Part shown: positions 1 to 6,302 of the stretch, one piece after another
Layout: the number at the start of each line of letters is the position of its first letter
Position numbering within the stretch: the stretch's first letter is position 1
DNA from: a bacterium
GTDB taxonomy: Bacteria > Krumholzibacteriota > Krumholzibacteriia > LZORAL124-64-63
DNA: 13,487 nt
NCBI GenBank assembly: GCA_030635025.1
Contig: DAOVZQ010000013.1
Location: 1-13,487 of the forward strand
Direction: 5' to 3'
Notes under the pieces: generated by a model
Database searches by the model: none
Told to the model about the DNA's origin: nothing
What the model saw: only the letters and a program-made list of their open reading frames with translations
Made by a program: the position numbers and the translations under genes

Positions 1-613
1 CCGCGACGGGCACGTCGATCACATCTCCCGCGTAAAGAATCCATTCCTTGAGACCGGGCACCCCGGCGGAGAAGCTGACCAACAGGCCGAAGTCCCCCAG
101 GCCGGCCACGTCGGCCAGGGCGGGGAGATCGTGGAGGGGGCGACCGGCCATGTCGGTCTCGTAGCGGGCCGTCAGGGAATCGCGCAACGAGTTGATGAGC
201 ATCTCCCCGCCCGCCTGATAACCGAGACTGACCCAGTCGCGTCCTGAAACGGCGGCCGGGAATTCTGCGCGGCAGATTCGCTCTTCTACCCTAGCGATCA
301 TGTTGTTGCCCGTAGGCCACAACGAGATGAAACAAATGGGGTGCCCCGACAGCAGTGCGTGGCGCGTCATGGCTTCGGCCATGGGCTCCAGTTCGGGCGC
401 GGAACTCGGCGAGTAGTCGATCGACAACAGGATCGGCGTACCGGCCGGCAGGTTTTCCACATGGTCGTAGATGGGCATGACCACATCGCTGGGCTTGTCG
501 GGGTAATAGAGTCCGGACAGTAGGGCCAGGACGACGGACGCCGCCAGCACGAGGTAGATCCAGCGGCGATCCAGGGCCTCTAGGGCTGCGGCGAATTCAT
601 GAATGAAATTCAT
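1..613 (-). CDS. Membrane-anchored protein of unknown function (partial, C-terminus beyond left edge)
   Basis: The reading frame stays open to the left edge, so only the N-terminal ~204 residues are visible. After a short cytoplasmic start there is one hydrophobic anchor (about residues 17-35, containing WIYLVLAASVVLALLSG). An alpha/beta-looking soluble region follows, with strand-like stretches such as TPILLSIDY and HPICFISLW alternating with helices. Two adjacent ATGs (616 and 613) are possible. A GGAGGT Shine-Dalgarno (621-626) lies 7 nt from the ATG at 613 and 4 nt from the one at 616, so I chose 613, which overlaps the preceding stop as TGATG. It is the last visible gene of the block and is translationally coupled to the six-helix membrane protein upstream. 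I do not recognise a named family. The anchor-plus-alpha/beta layout resembles the DUF6754-like protein two genes upstream, and a role in the same membrane complex is inference. Confidence 0.82.
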   Translation of the reverse strand, partial: MNFIHEFAAALEALDRRWIYLVLAASVVLALLSGLYYPDKPSDVVMPIYDHVENLPAGTPILLSIDYSPSSAPELEPMAEAMTRHALLSGHPICFISLWPTGNNMIARVEERICRAEFPAAVSGRDWVSLGYQAGGEMLINSLRDSLTARYETDMAGRPLHDLPALADVAGLGDFGLLVSFSAGVPGLKEWILYAGDVIDVPVA

Positions 614-1323
614 CATCGCGACCTCCCCCCCTGCCCTTTTTCAACGCCGAGGATCAGGCGCATGGCCATGGCCACGACACCCAGGGCGATGCCGATCATG
701 ATCGCCCGTTGGCCAGCCGTATTGGGCACCTTCAGGAGCCAGAGCGACAGGTCCTCCATTCGCAGGAAGGTCAAGGGCTCCGGCAGCCATGAGGTCAACG
801 TCGCCCCGTAGGGAATGCGTCCCAGGATGACGATCAGGGCCGAGACCAGCAGCACGGTGGCTTCGAGGTTGCGGGCGCGGAAGGTCCTGAACGAAGCAGA
901 GGCGATATAGAAGGCCAGCAAGGCGTAGAGGGTCGCATGCAACGGGCTGAGCACCGTTTCGAAAATACTCGTCAGCCAGCTGTCCGGTGCGGCGACGTTT
1001 CCCTGCAGTCCGGGCGGGCCGCCGATCTTGGCCAGGCCCACAACCAGCACGACGACGAAACTGACCAACGTCACCAGCGAGTAACGCCAGTCGTCCGCCC
1101 GCTCGGTGACTTTTCGCCAATGGGTGCGCATGAGACTGGCGCCGCCCAGGATAAAGGCGAACACAGCCAGGACACTGAACCACAGCGAGGCATGCTGATC
1201 GAAAAAGGCCAGGAAACGGTTCAGCGCGGGGCCGTCTGCCCCGCTTGGACGGGTGGCGAAAGCGGATGCGATCAGCAGAATCGCCACCGAGGAGAGAATG
1301 AGTTGTGTGATCCTGCTACGCAT
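613..1323 (-). CDS. Polytopic membrane protein, about six helices, unknown function
   Basis: The 236-residue protein has about six predicted membrane segments, near residues 6-22, 46-64, 81-99, 124-144, 153-170 and 206-224. The stretch with SPLHATLYALLAFYIASASF (125-144), the following FRTFRARNLEAT, and VPNTAGQRAIMIGIALGV (199-216) look like family signatures rather than random hydrophobic sequence. I recall similar conserved hypothetical proteins in metagenomic genomes but no function. The frame extends further upstream, but ATG 1323 is preferred: it lies 4 nt after the stop of the DUF6754-like gene and has a TAAGG just upstream, while a start at 1380 would overlap that gene by over 50 nt. 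Its stop overlaps the start of the next gene. Likely inner membrane, forming a complex with the two single-anchor proteins on either side (inference). Confidence 0.87.
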   Translation of the reverse strand: MRSRITQLILSSVAILLIASAFATRPSGADGPALNRFLAFFDQHASLWFSVLAVFAFILGGASLMRTHWRKVTERADDWRYSLVTLVSFVVVLVVGLAKIGGPPGLQGNVAAPDSWLTSIFETVLSPLHATLYALLAFYIASASFRTFRARNLEATVLLVSALIVILGRIPYGATLTSWLPEPLTFLRMEDLSLWLLKVPNTAGQRAIMIGIALGVVAMAMRLILGVEKGQGGRSR

Positions 1324-1327
1324 TGCC

Positions 1328-2140
1328 TTACCCGGCCCTGAACAGCGTGAAAAAGGCGTCACCCAATCGGGACGCGACATCCAGGCCCGTCACTTCGGCC
1401 AAGGTCACGATCACGGTGCCGGCCAGAATGCACACGATGGCCAGACGTTTGCCCAGATCCTGCCCGTGCAGGCTGCCGAGCATGTGGGGATCGTTCTCCA
1501 GGGAAGCTCCCGCCGCGAAGAACTCCTCGCCGATGAGCGTGTGGTCACAGGCCGTCACGAAGAAGGGCAATTGGACCGGGCTGGCCGTGCCAGCGATCTG
1601 CACGGCGCCGACGTGATAACCGCCCTCGGCCAGCAGAAGGGATTCGGAAGCGAAGAATCCCATGAAGAGACAGAGGCCCGGCTTTTCGCGGGCGATCAGG
1701 CCATCGACCCGCGCCACGAACCCGAGCTGGTCGTCGGAGATGTAGGTCACCATCTCCTCGTCCCACAGGTCTTCGCGCCCGGCTTCGGCGTAGGCCTGAC
1801 GACAGATGTCCCGCGCGCTGTCCATGACCATGCTACGGCTGGTGGGCACGAAGATGCGACCGCCCCGCGTCGCCACTTCGGCTGCGACCGGTGCCAGGAC
1901 CGACAGGGCGGCCACCGTCTGCATATTGTCGAGGTCGCGAACACCCGGGACGAAAAATACGGTCTGGCCTGAATCCACGGCCTTGGCAACCGCGTCGGAA
2001 ATCGCGTCCAGTGCGGCGAACTTCCGCAGCGATACGGAATGTCCGGAGCGGGTTCGCCAGATGGACCAGGCGATCAGGCTGGTCAGCACGACGGTGATCA
2101 GCAGTATGTTCCAATGCTGGAGATCAACGTACGAATTCAT
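1328..2140 (-). CDS. DUF6754-like membrane protein
   Basis: This 270-residue protein has an N-terminal membrane segment (about residues 11-29), a soluble alpha/beta domain (about 40-225) and a C-terminal membrane segment (about 231-250). I recognise the DUF6754 pattern from memory: LDAISDAVAKAVDSGQTVFF near the start of the domain, ESLLLAEGGYHVGAVQIAGT in the middle, then PFFVTACDHTLIGEEFFAAG and LGSLHGQDLGK before the second helix. No biochemical activity is known to me for this family, and no catalytic motif is obvious. Start ATG 2140 overlaps the stop of the upstream 122-residue gene as ATGA and has AGGTG 7 nt upstream. The next gene starts 4 nt after its stop. The hydrophobic ends suggest an inner-membrane protein whose central domain faces one side. 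The family assignment needs a profile search; the gene call itself is firm. Confidence 0.88.
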   Translation of the reverse strand: MNSYVDLQHWNILLITVVLTSLIAWSIWRTRSGHSVSLRKFAALDAISDAVAKAVDSGQTVFFVPGVRDLDNMQTVAALSVLAPVAAEVATRGGRIFVPTSRSMVMDSARDICRQAYAEAGREDLWDEEMVTYISDDQLGFVARVDGLIAREKPGLCLFMGFFASESLLLAEGGYHVGAVQIAGTASPVQLPFFVTACDHTLIGEEFFAAGASLENDPHMLGSLHGQDLGKRLAIVCILAGTVIVTLAEVTGLDVASRLGDAFFTLFRAG

Positions 2141-2505
2141 GAAGGTACACCTGCATCGACCTCGGGGGATTCTATATAGTCCAGGAACCTGTCAAGAATG
2201 GCGCGGTCTTCCATAAGACGCGCCAGACGGGTGGCCCCGTCGTCGGGAACGAGAATGTCGATCAGCGGAGCGGCGACATGAAGCGCCTGTGATCCCAGAA
2301 AGGTCAGTGGACGTATGCTGCTCAACCAGAGAACGGCCGGCGCGACCAAACCCGCTCGGCGCACACGTGCGGCCAAGGATTGCAGGAATCGCTCGTCGTC
2401 GTTGGACAGCCCCGCCGATTCGCCCGACCCAACGCCCATCCGCTGCGCCATCGCCTTCGGCCGGGCGTTTGATTGGACTTCGGGCCTGTGAGGGGTCCGA
2501 CTCAT
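2137..2505 (-). CDS. Small 122-residue protein of unknown function
   Basis: The frame is open much further upstream, but that part is an Arg-rich shadow of the acyl-CoA dehydrogenase gene. The ATG at 2505 overlaps the dehydrogenase stop as ATGA, and the stop overlaps the start of the DUF6754-like gene in the same way. The first ~35 residues are polar and probably disordered. Residues 38-112 form a helical core with an amphipathic/hydrophobic middle (LVAPAVLWLSSIRPLTFLGS, 53-72) and a charged helix rich in acidic residues and Arg (LARLMEDRAILDRFLDYIES, 94-113). The PLTFLGSQAL stretch looks conserved, but I can name no family. The middle could sit in or on the membrane. The Shine-Dalgarno is weak, so translation probably depends on coupling. 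Met19 or Met23 are alternative starts. Its position suggests an accessory subunit of the DUF6754 membrane module (inference). Confidence 0.78.
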   Translation of the reverse strand: MSRTPHRPEVQSNARPKAMAQRMGVGSGESAGLSNDDERFLQSLAARVRRAGLVAPAVLWLSSIRPLTFLGSQALHVAAPLIDILVPDDGATRLARLMEDRAILDRFLDYIESPEVDAGVPS

Positions 2506-4160
2506 ACCACTTTCCGCTTGATGTACCCGGTGATCGCCACCGCATCCACAAACTGACCGGCATGGGCCGCCACGGTGTTCGCCGTGGCCAAACCGGCCAG
2601 GAATCCCCGGGCGCCGGTCATGGCTTCCGTGTCGTCGGAGGTCACGGTACCGACGACGCAGTTCACGACACCGGTCGCCACGTCGCTCAGCACACGCTGA
2701 GCCTGGAACCGGCTCATGGCGGCGTAGCCTTCGGCATCGTCGTGTCCATCGGCCGCCAGGGCCGCGGCGTGCCGGCAGAAGGAGCCGGCGATCTCGCAAG
2801 AGGTCATCATGTCGGCCAGTCCGAACTGCACGGTTTGCTTCGTGGCGGTGCGCTTGCCGTGGCAGTGAAGTATCGTGGCGTTGAGATCGCGAGTGGCCGC
2901 CGCGACGAGGTCGGCTCCGAGCCGGCCATTCGCCGCGTGTATGGCATCCAAGGCGGCCGCTTGCTCCTCGTACCAGGCGCCCTTGGACCGAACGGTCGCC
3001 TTCCAGCGGAACATGCCGATAATGCTCAGAAGGATCTCGCTGGTGCCTTCGTAGATTGTTGTTATGCGGACGTCGCGTCGAATCTTCTCAACGAGATACT
3101 CACGGGTGTAGCCGTAACCACCCAAAGCCTGGATGGAATCGTCGGCGGCCTGGTTGCCGGCTTCGGTGCACCACAATTTTGCGATGGCGCCCTCGACCTG
3201 AAGACCGTCCTCGCCGCCGTCAAGTCGTCTCGCGATCTCTTCCGCGTAAGCGCGACCGGCTTCCAGAGCGACCCAATTGGGAACGAGGAGCTTGAAGCAA
3301 TACCCCTCCTTTTCGATCAGTGTCGTGCCGAACTGGATGCGCTCCTTGGCGTATTTGACGGCTCTATTCAGCGCAGCTTGTCCGCCTCCCAGACCAAACG
3401 CACCGACCATCAGGCGCGTGTATCCGAAGACGGCGTTGGCCTGCTTCAGACCCTCGCCCTCCACGCCTCCGATGAGCTGGTCCACTGGCACTTCCACGTC
3501 CTCGAGCACCACCCCGGCCGTATCGGATGCACGAATGCCGTGCTTATCCTCGTGCCGTCCGGCTGACAGACCCGGAGTCTCCCGATCAACGACGAAGAAG
3601 GTGGGACCGTCGGGCGTCTTGGCCAGGATGGTATAGATTTCGGCGACGCTGCCGTTGGTGATGAACTGTTTCGTGCCGTTGATCCGGTAGCCGGTAACGG
3701 CGCCGTCGGCATCGGTAATGCGGTCGGCGACCGTCTGCAGCGCGGCCACATTGCTGCCGGCGGCCGGCTCGGTCACCCCGTAAGCCACGATCTTGCCCTC
3801 GGCGATCTTGCCCAACCACTTGGTCTTCTGTTCGGGAGTGCCGCCGACGATGATCGGATCGGTGCCGAGACAGATGGCCAGGAACGATGTCGCCAGACCC
3901 AGATCGATCCGCGCCATTTCCTCGGAGACGCGACAGACGTCGAGGGCGCCGCCGCCCAATCCTCCCACGTCCTCGGGCAGGAACACCAGGTGCAGGCCTA
4001 CATTGGGCGACAAAAGCTCCTTTATGAACTCCATGGGAAATTCGTCCCGCTCGTCCAACTCGAGTTGGCGATCCTCTGACATGTCGCGTTGGCAAACCGA
4101 GCGCAGGGCCTGGATCATCATTTCGCGCATTTCGGTGCTGAGTCCGGCGGTCGTCGTCAT
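2502..4160 (-). CDS. Acyl-CoA dehydrogenase with C-terminal extension
   Basis: This is an FAD-dependent acyl-CoA dehydrogenase, which would desaturate an acyl-CoA at the alpha-beta bond and pass electrons to ETF. The visible signatures are VTEPAAGSNVA (129-139) and GTKQFITNG (162-170), which contact flavin and substrate in the family, RIQFGTTL (274-281), QALGGYGYTREY (344-355), and IYEGTSEI (369-376), where Glu371 aligns with the catalytic base of medium-chain enzymes. At 552 residues it is much longer than the usual ~380. Residues ~390-552 form a helical C-terminal domain, as in the VLCAD/ACAD9-like and other long bacterial members. ATG 4160 is chosen because AGGAGA (4168-4173) lies 7 nt upstream; sequence further upstream in this frame is Arg-rich and overlaps the PhzF-family gene. 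It follows that gene by 34 nt and is coupled to the small protein. The substrate cannot be told from sequence. Confidence 0.96.
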   Translation of the reverse strand: MTTTAGLSTEMREMMIQALRSVCQRDMSEDRQLELDERDEFPMEFIKELLSPNVGLHLVFLPEDVGGLGGGALDVCRVSEEMARIDLGLATSFLAICLGTDPIIVGGTPEQKTKWLGKIAEGKIVAYGVTEPAAGSNVAALQTVADRITDADGAVTGYRINGTKQFITNGSVAEIYTILAKTPDGPTFFVVDRETPGLSAGRHEDKHGIRASDTAGVVLEDVEVPVDQLIGGVEGEGLKQANAVFGYTRLMVGAFGLGGGQAALNRAVKYAKERIQFGTTLIEKEGYCFKLLVPNWVALEAGRAYAEEIARRLDGGEDGLQVEGAIAKLWCTEAGNQAADDSIQALGGYGYTREYLVEKIRRDVRITTIYEGTSEILLSIIGMFRWKATVRSKGAWYEEQAAALDAIHAANGRLGADLVAAATRDLNATILHCHGKRTATKQTVQFGLADMMTSCEIAGSFCRHAAALAADGHDDAEGYAAMSRFQAQRVLSDVATGVVNCVVGTVTSDDTEAMTGARGFLAGLATANTVAAHAGQFVDAVAITGYIKRKVV

Positions 4161-4194
4161 TGCTCTGTCTCCTGTTGGTTCACGTCGCGTCGAT

Positions 4195-5121
4195 TCAGGA
4201 CATGTCGTCCGGGTCGAATGAGATGCGCCCCTCGCCGATGTGCACGCAGTGCCCGCCGACCCGGATCGCCACGGCCTTGCCGGCCTCGACGTCCGCATCG
4301 ACGAACAGGCGGCTCGGCCTGCCCATCTCCAATCCTTGTTCACAAACGATGCGGGCCTGCTTGCCTGCGGGGACGAGCCGGTGCTTGATCATGTAGGCGA
4401 TCAGGGCCCCGACAGCACTGCCGGTCGCGGCATCTTCGGGAATCCCGAAGTCGTGGGCGAACATGCGGCAATGGACATCGACTTCCTCACTCACCGTCTC
4501 ACAAGTGAAGACGAAGATGTCGCCGAAGCCGAGATCCTTGACGATCTCACGCGCACCGGCCTGGCTCAACTTGATGCGGCGCACGGTTTCGAGCAGGGCG
4601 AGCGGTACGATGTGAATGGGCAATCCCGCCGAGACGATCTCGCAGGGCATGCCGGTGATGGCTATGTCCTGCTCCGAGAGACCCAGGGCGCGCGCCACCT
4701 TTCCCCGCTGGTAATACTGGCCGATGAAGGCGGCGGGTTCGTGCGACATGCTGAACAGCGTGTCGCCGTTCTCGGCCTTCAGCGTGACGGGATGAAAGCC
4801 GGTCTCCGTCTGCCAGGTGAAGGTCGTCTCGGGCTCGCTGCGGAGGACGAGGCCGCGGCTGTCCAGAGCGCACGTAGCCCCGATCACCGACAAGCCGGAC
4901 TGGGGCACTTCACCGGATGGCGTGAAGATGCGCAAACGGGCCTGGCTGCACGGCTCCTCGGCCCCCACGACGAAGGCGGTCTCGGGCGTGCCCATCTCGC
5001 CGGCCAGGATCTGCATTACATTTGAATCCAGCCCGCTGCCGTCGGGGAACAGAGTCAAGGGACTCCCCCCGAATGGGCTCCGGGTGAAGACGTCCATCAG
5101 CATGAAGTCGCGCTCGACCAA
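4195..5121 (-). CDS. PhzF-family isomerase-like protein
   Basis: The 308-residue protein has the two-lobed PhzF/DapF-like pattern: MDVFTRSPFGG near the N-terminus, ETAFVV (47-52), LRIFTPSGEVP, and EDAATGSAVGAL (229-240). Counting from the TTG at 5121, Glu47 matches the catalytic Glu45 of Pseudomonas PhzF and Asp230 matches its Asp208. The expected GHP[TA] motif carrying the third conserved residue (His74 in PhzF) reads SGLSVIG here, with Leu77 and Ser78 replacing His-Pro, so activity may be altered or lost. A GAGGT at 5131-5135 lies 9 nt before TTG 5121 but only 3 nt before another TTG at 5127, so 5121 is favoured. ATG 5103 would remove little. No phenazine genes are nearby, so the family name implies no phenazine role. 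It is the first gene after the ~100-nt gap and probably heads a transcript with the dehydrogenase. Confidence 0.93.
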   Translation of the reverse strand: MVERDFMLMDVFTRSPFGGSPLTLFPDGSGLDSNVMQILAGEMGTPETAFVVGAEEPCSQARLRIFTPSGEVPQSGLSVIGATCALDSRGLVLRSEPETTFTWQTETGFHPVTLKAENGDTLFSMSHEPAAFIGQYYQRGKVARALGLSEQDIAITGMPCEIVSAGLPIHIVPLALLETVRRIKLSQAGAREIVKDLGFGDIFVFTCETVSEEVDVHCRMFAHDFGIPEDAATGSAVGALIAYMIKHRLVPAGKQARIVCEQGLEMGRPSRLFVDADVEAGKAVAIRVGGHCVHIGEGRISFDPDDMS

Positions 5122-5130
5122 GATCAAGAC

Positions 5131-5135
5131 ACCTC
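5131..5135 (-). promoter_or_regulatory. Ribosome binding site for the PhzF-family gene
   Basis: The coding strand reads GAGGT here. It is spaced 9 nt from TTG 5121 and 3 nt from TTG 5127, which favours the second TTG as the start. No ATG lies near it, the first in-frame one being at 5103. Confidence 0.55.
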
Positions 5136-5178
5136 GTCGTTGTGGGGTGGACCGGCCGGAATACCGGTGAGTGCGGTG

Positions 5179-5207
5179 ATGGTAGCCGCTGCAACCGGTC
5201 AGATCAA
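5179..5207 (-). promoter_or_regulatory. Possible sigma-70-like promoter before the PhzF-family gene
   Basis: In the only sizeable intergenic gap, the coding strand has TTGATC (5207-5202), a 17-nt spacer, and TACCAT (5184-5179). Each box matches four of six consensus bases. One ACCGGT palindrome (5194-5199) lies inside the spacer and another (5163-5168) just downstream of the -10 box. The match is modest and could arise by chance in sequence of this kind. It would give the PhzF-dehydrogenase-membrane block its own transcript. Confidence 0.25.
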
Positions 5208-5226
5208 GGGGAGACAGGCAATGAAA

Positions 5227-5601
5227 TCAGGAGGTCAGGATCACCACGGCCACGGCGTGACCGCGCTCGAGACTCAGGGTCAGATCCACTCCCCCGGCGC
5301 CCATGTCCGCAAAGGCCGACAAGGCACGACCATGCAATTTGAGGGTAGGGGAATCGAGCAGGTCGTTGACCACTTCGATGTCACGGTAGGGTACGCCGGA
5401 AGCGCCTTCGCCCAAGGCTTTTACGAAAGCTTCCTTGGCCGCCCAACGGGAAGCCAGCGTTTCAGCTGCGCGATCTCCTCCCGATTCCGCCAATCCGATC
5501 TCGTCCGGACGATAGCACCGTTGCAGAAAACGATCACCATGGGTCCTCGCGGCTTCTGCGATACGGGCCACAGATACGATGTCACACCCCACCGAGAGCA
5601 T
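5227..5601 (-). CDS. acpS: Holo-[acyl-carrier-protein] synthase AcpS
   Basis: AcpS transfers 4'-phosphopantetheine from CoA to the conserved Ser of apo-acyl carrier protein. The 124-residue length is typical. VGCDIVSVARI opens the protein, with Asp7 as a Mg2+ ligand, and RWAAKEAFVKALGEG (52-66) carries Glu57, the second metal ligand. DIEVVND (74-80) and the C-terminal LTLSLERGHAVAVVI complete the family pattern. The SLSH motif of many AcpS proteins is absent, but E. coli AcpS also lacks it (TLADERHY), so this is not a defect. ATG 5601 shares one base with the preceding TGA (TGATG) and has GGGAG 7 nt upstream. The longer upstream frame belongs to the sugar transferase region. It is the last gene of the glycan operon. 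No carrier protein gene is visible here, so its partner must be encoded elsewhere. Confidence 0.96.
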   Translation of the reverse strand: MLSVGCDIVSVARIAEAARTHGDRFLQRCYRPDEIGLAESGGDRAAETLASRWAAKEAFVKALGEGASGVPYRDIEVVNDLLDSPTLKLHGRALSAFADMGAGGVDLTLSLERGHAVAVVILTS

Positions 5602-6302
5602 CAGTAGGCTCCCTTGCGCTCGATGACAGCGGGAATCGTACGGCTCAGAACCCAAAGGTCGAATCGGAGGCTTCTCTTGCGAACGTAGACCAGGTCGAGC
5701 GCCATCCACTCGGTGAAGTCGAGATGGCTGCGGCCGGAGACCTGCCAGACGCAGGTCAGCCCCGGCTTGACCAGCAGGCGGCGGGCCTGGGCCGGAGTGT
5801 ACTCGGCCACCTCGCCGGGAATCTGGGGGCGGGGACCGACGATGGACATGTCGCCGCGAAACACGTTGAAGAGCTGGGGGAATTCATCGAGGCTGCTGCT
5901 GCGGATAAAGCGCCCCACACCGGTGATACGCGGATCCTCCTGGATCTTGAAGGCTGCACCGCTCGCCTCGTTCAAATGACTGAGCTCATCTTTGCGATCT
6001 TCGGCTCCCATCTCCATGGAACGGAATTTGAAACAGTTGAACGTTCGCCCGAGATAACCCACCCGCTTCTGCTTGAAGATGATGGGCCCAGGTGAATCGA
6101 GTTTGATCATCAGGATGAGAAAAGGCAGCAAAGGCAGGATCAACACCAGGCCGACCAGAGCACCGACGATGTCGATAGCCCGTTTGATCAGAAGGTACAC
6201 CCGGAAATTCACGGGCACGGGACCGTCCTCGTCCTTGGCGATGAAAGCCTCGAACCCGCCATGGGCGGCGAAGACGTCTTCGTCACGGCTCTGAACATTC
6301 AA
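5601..6302 (-). CDS. Polyprenyl-phosphate sugar phosphotransferase (WcaJ/PglC type, short form)
   Basis: The enzyme transfers a sugar-1-phosphate from a nucleotide sugar to undecaprenyl phosphate at the inner membrane, starting assembly of a lipid-linked glycan. The 233-residue protein lacks the four-helix N-terminal domain of long WcaJ/WbaP proteins. After ~30 residues comes KRAIDIVGALVG with one re-entrant hydrophobic segment (about 40-66), then SPGPIIFKQKRVGYLGR (70-86), FKFRSM (91-96), the catalytic Asp139-Glu140 in LDEFPQLFNVFRGDMS, VGPRP (155-159) and PGLTCVWQVSGRS (180-192). The start is TTG 6302, overlapping the upstream stop as TTGA. It is supported by a full GGAGGTG 8 nt upstream and by the lack of any in-frame Met before residue 66. 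The specific sugar is unknown. A repeating-unit or core-sugar role is inferred from the neighbours. Confidence 0.95.
   Translation of the reverse strand: MNVQSRDEDVFAAHGGFEAFIAKDEDGPVPVNFRVYLLIKRAIDIVGALVGLVLILPLLPFLILMIKLDSPGPIIFKQKRVGYLGRTFNCFKFRSMEMGAEDRKDELSHLNEASGAAFKIQEDPRITGVGRFIRSSSLDEFPQLFNVFRGDMSIVGPRPQIPGEVAEYTPAQARRLLVKPGLTCVWQVSGRSHLDFTEWMALDLVYVRKRSLRFDLWVLSRTIPAVIERKGAY

Noticed and set aside
2289..3566. Plus-strand open frame of 425 codons
   Set aside because: It lies antisense to the acyl-CoA dehydrogenase, has no recognisable domain or good ribosome binding site, and the dehydrogenase on the other strand carries full family motifs.
4240..5025. Plus-strand open frame of 261 codons
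   Set aside because: It is antisense to the PhzF-family gene, with composition typical of an antisense shadow in GC-rich DNA and no domain signature.
4195..5121. Phenazine biosynthesis
   Set aside because: Only the PhzF fold is present; no other phenazine gene is in the window and the family is broad and mostly unrelated to phenazines.
5151..5168. Possible terminator hairpin (ACCGG...CCGGT) after acpS
   Set aside because: The stem is only about 5 bp with an 8-nt loop and no T-run follows in the transcribed direction, so it does not support a terminator call.
5227..5601. AcpS apparently missing the SLSH motif
   Set aside because: E. coli AcpS also lacks it and has a similar DERHYA segment, and both metal ligands are present, so the protein looks functional.
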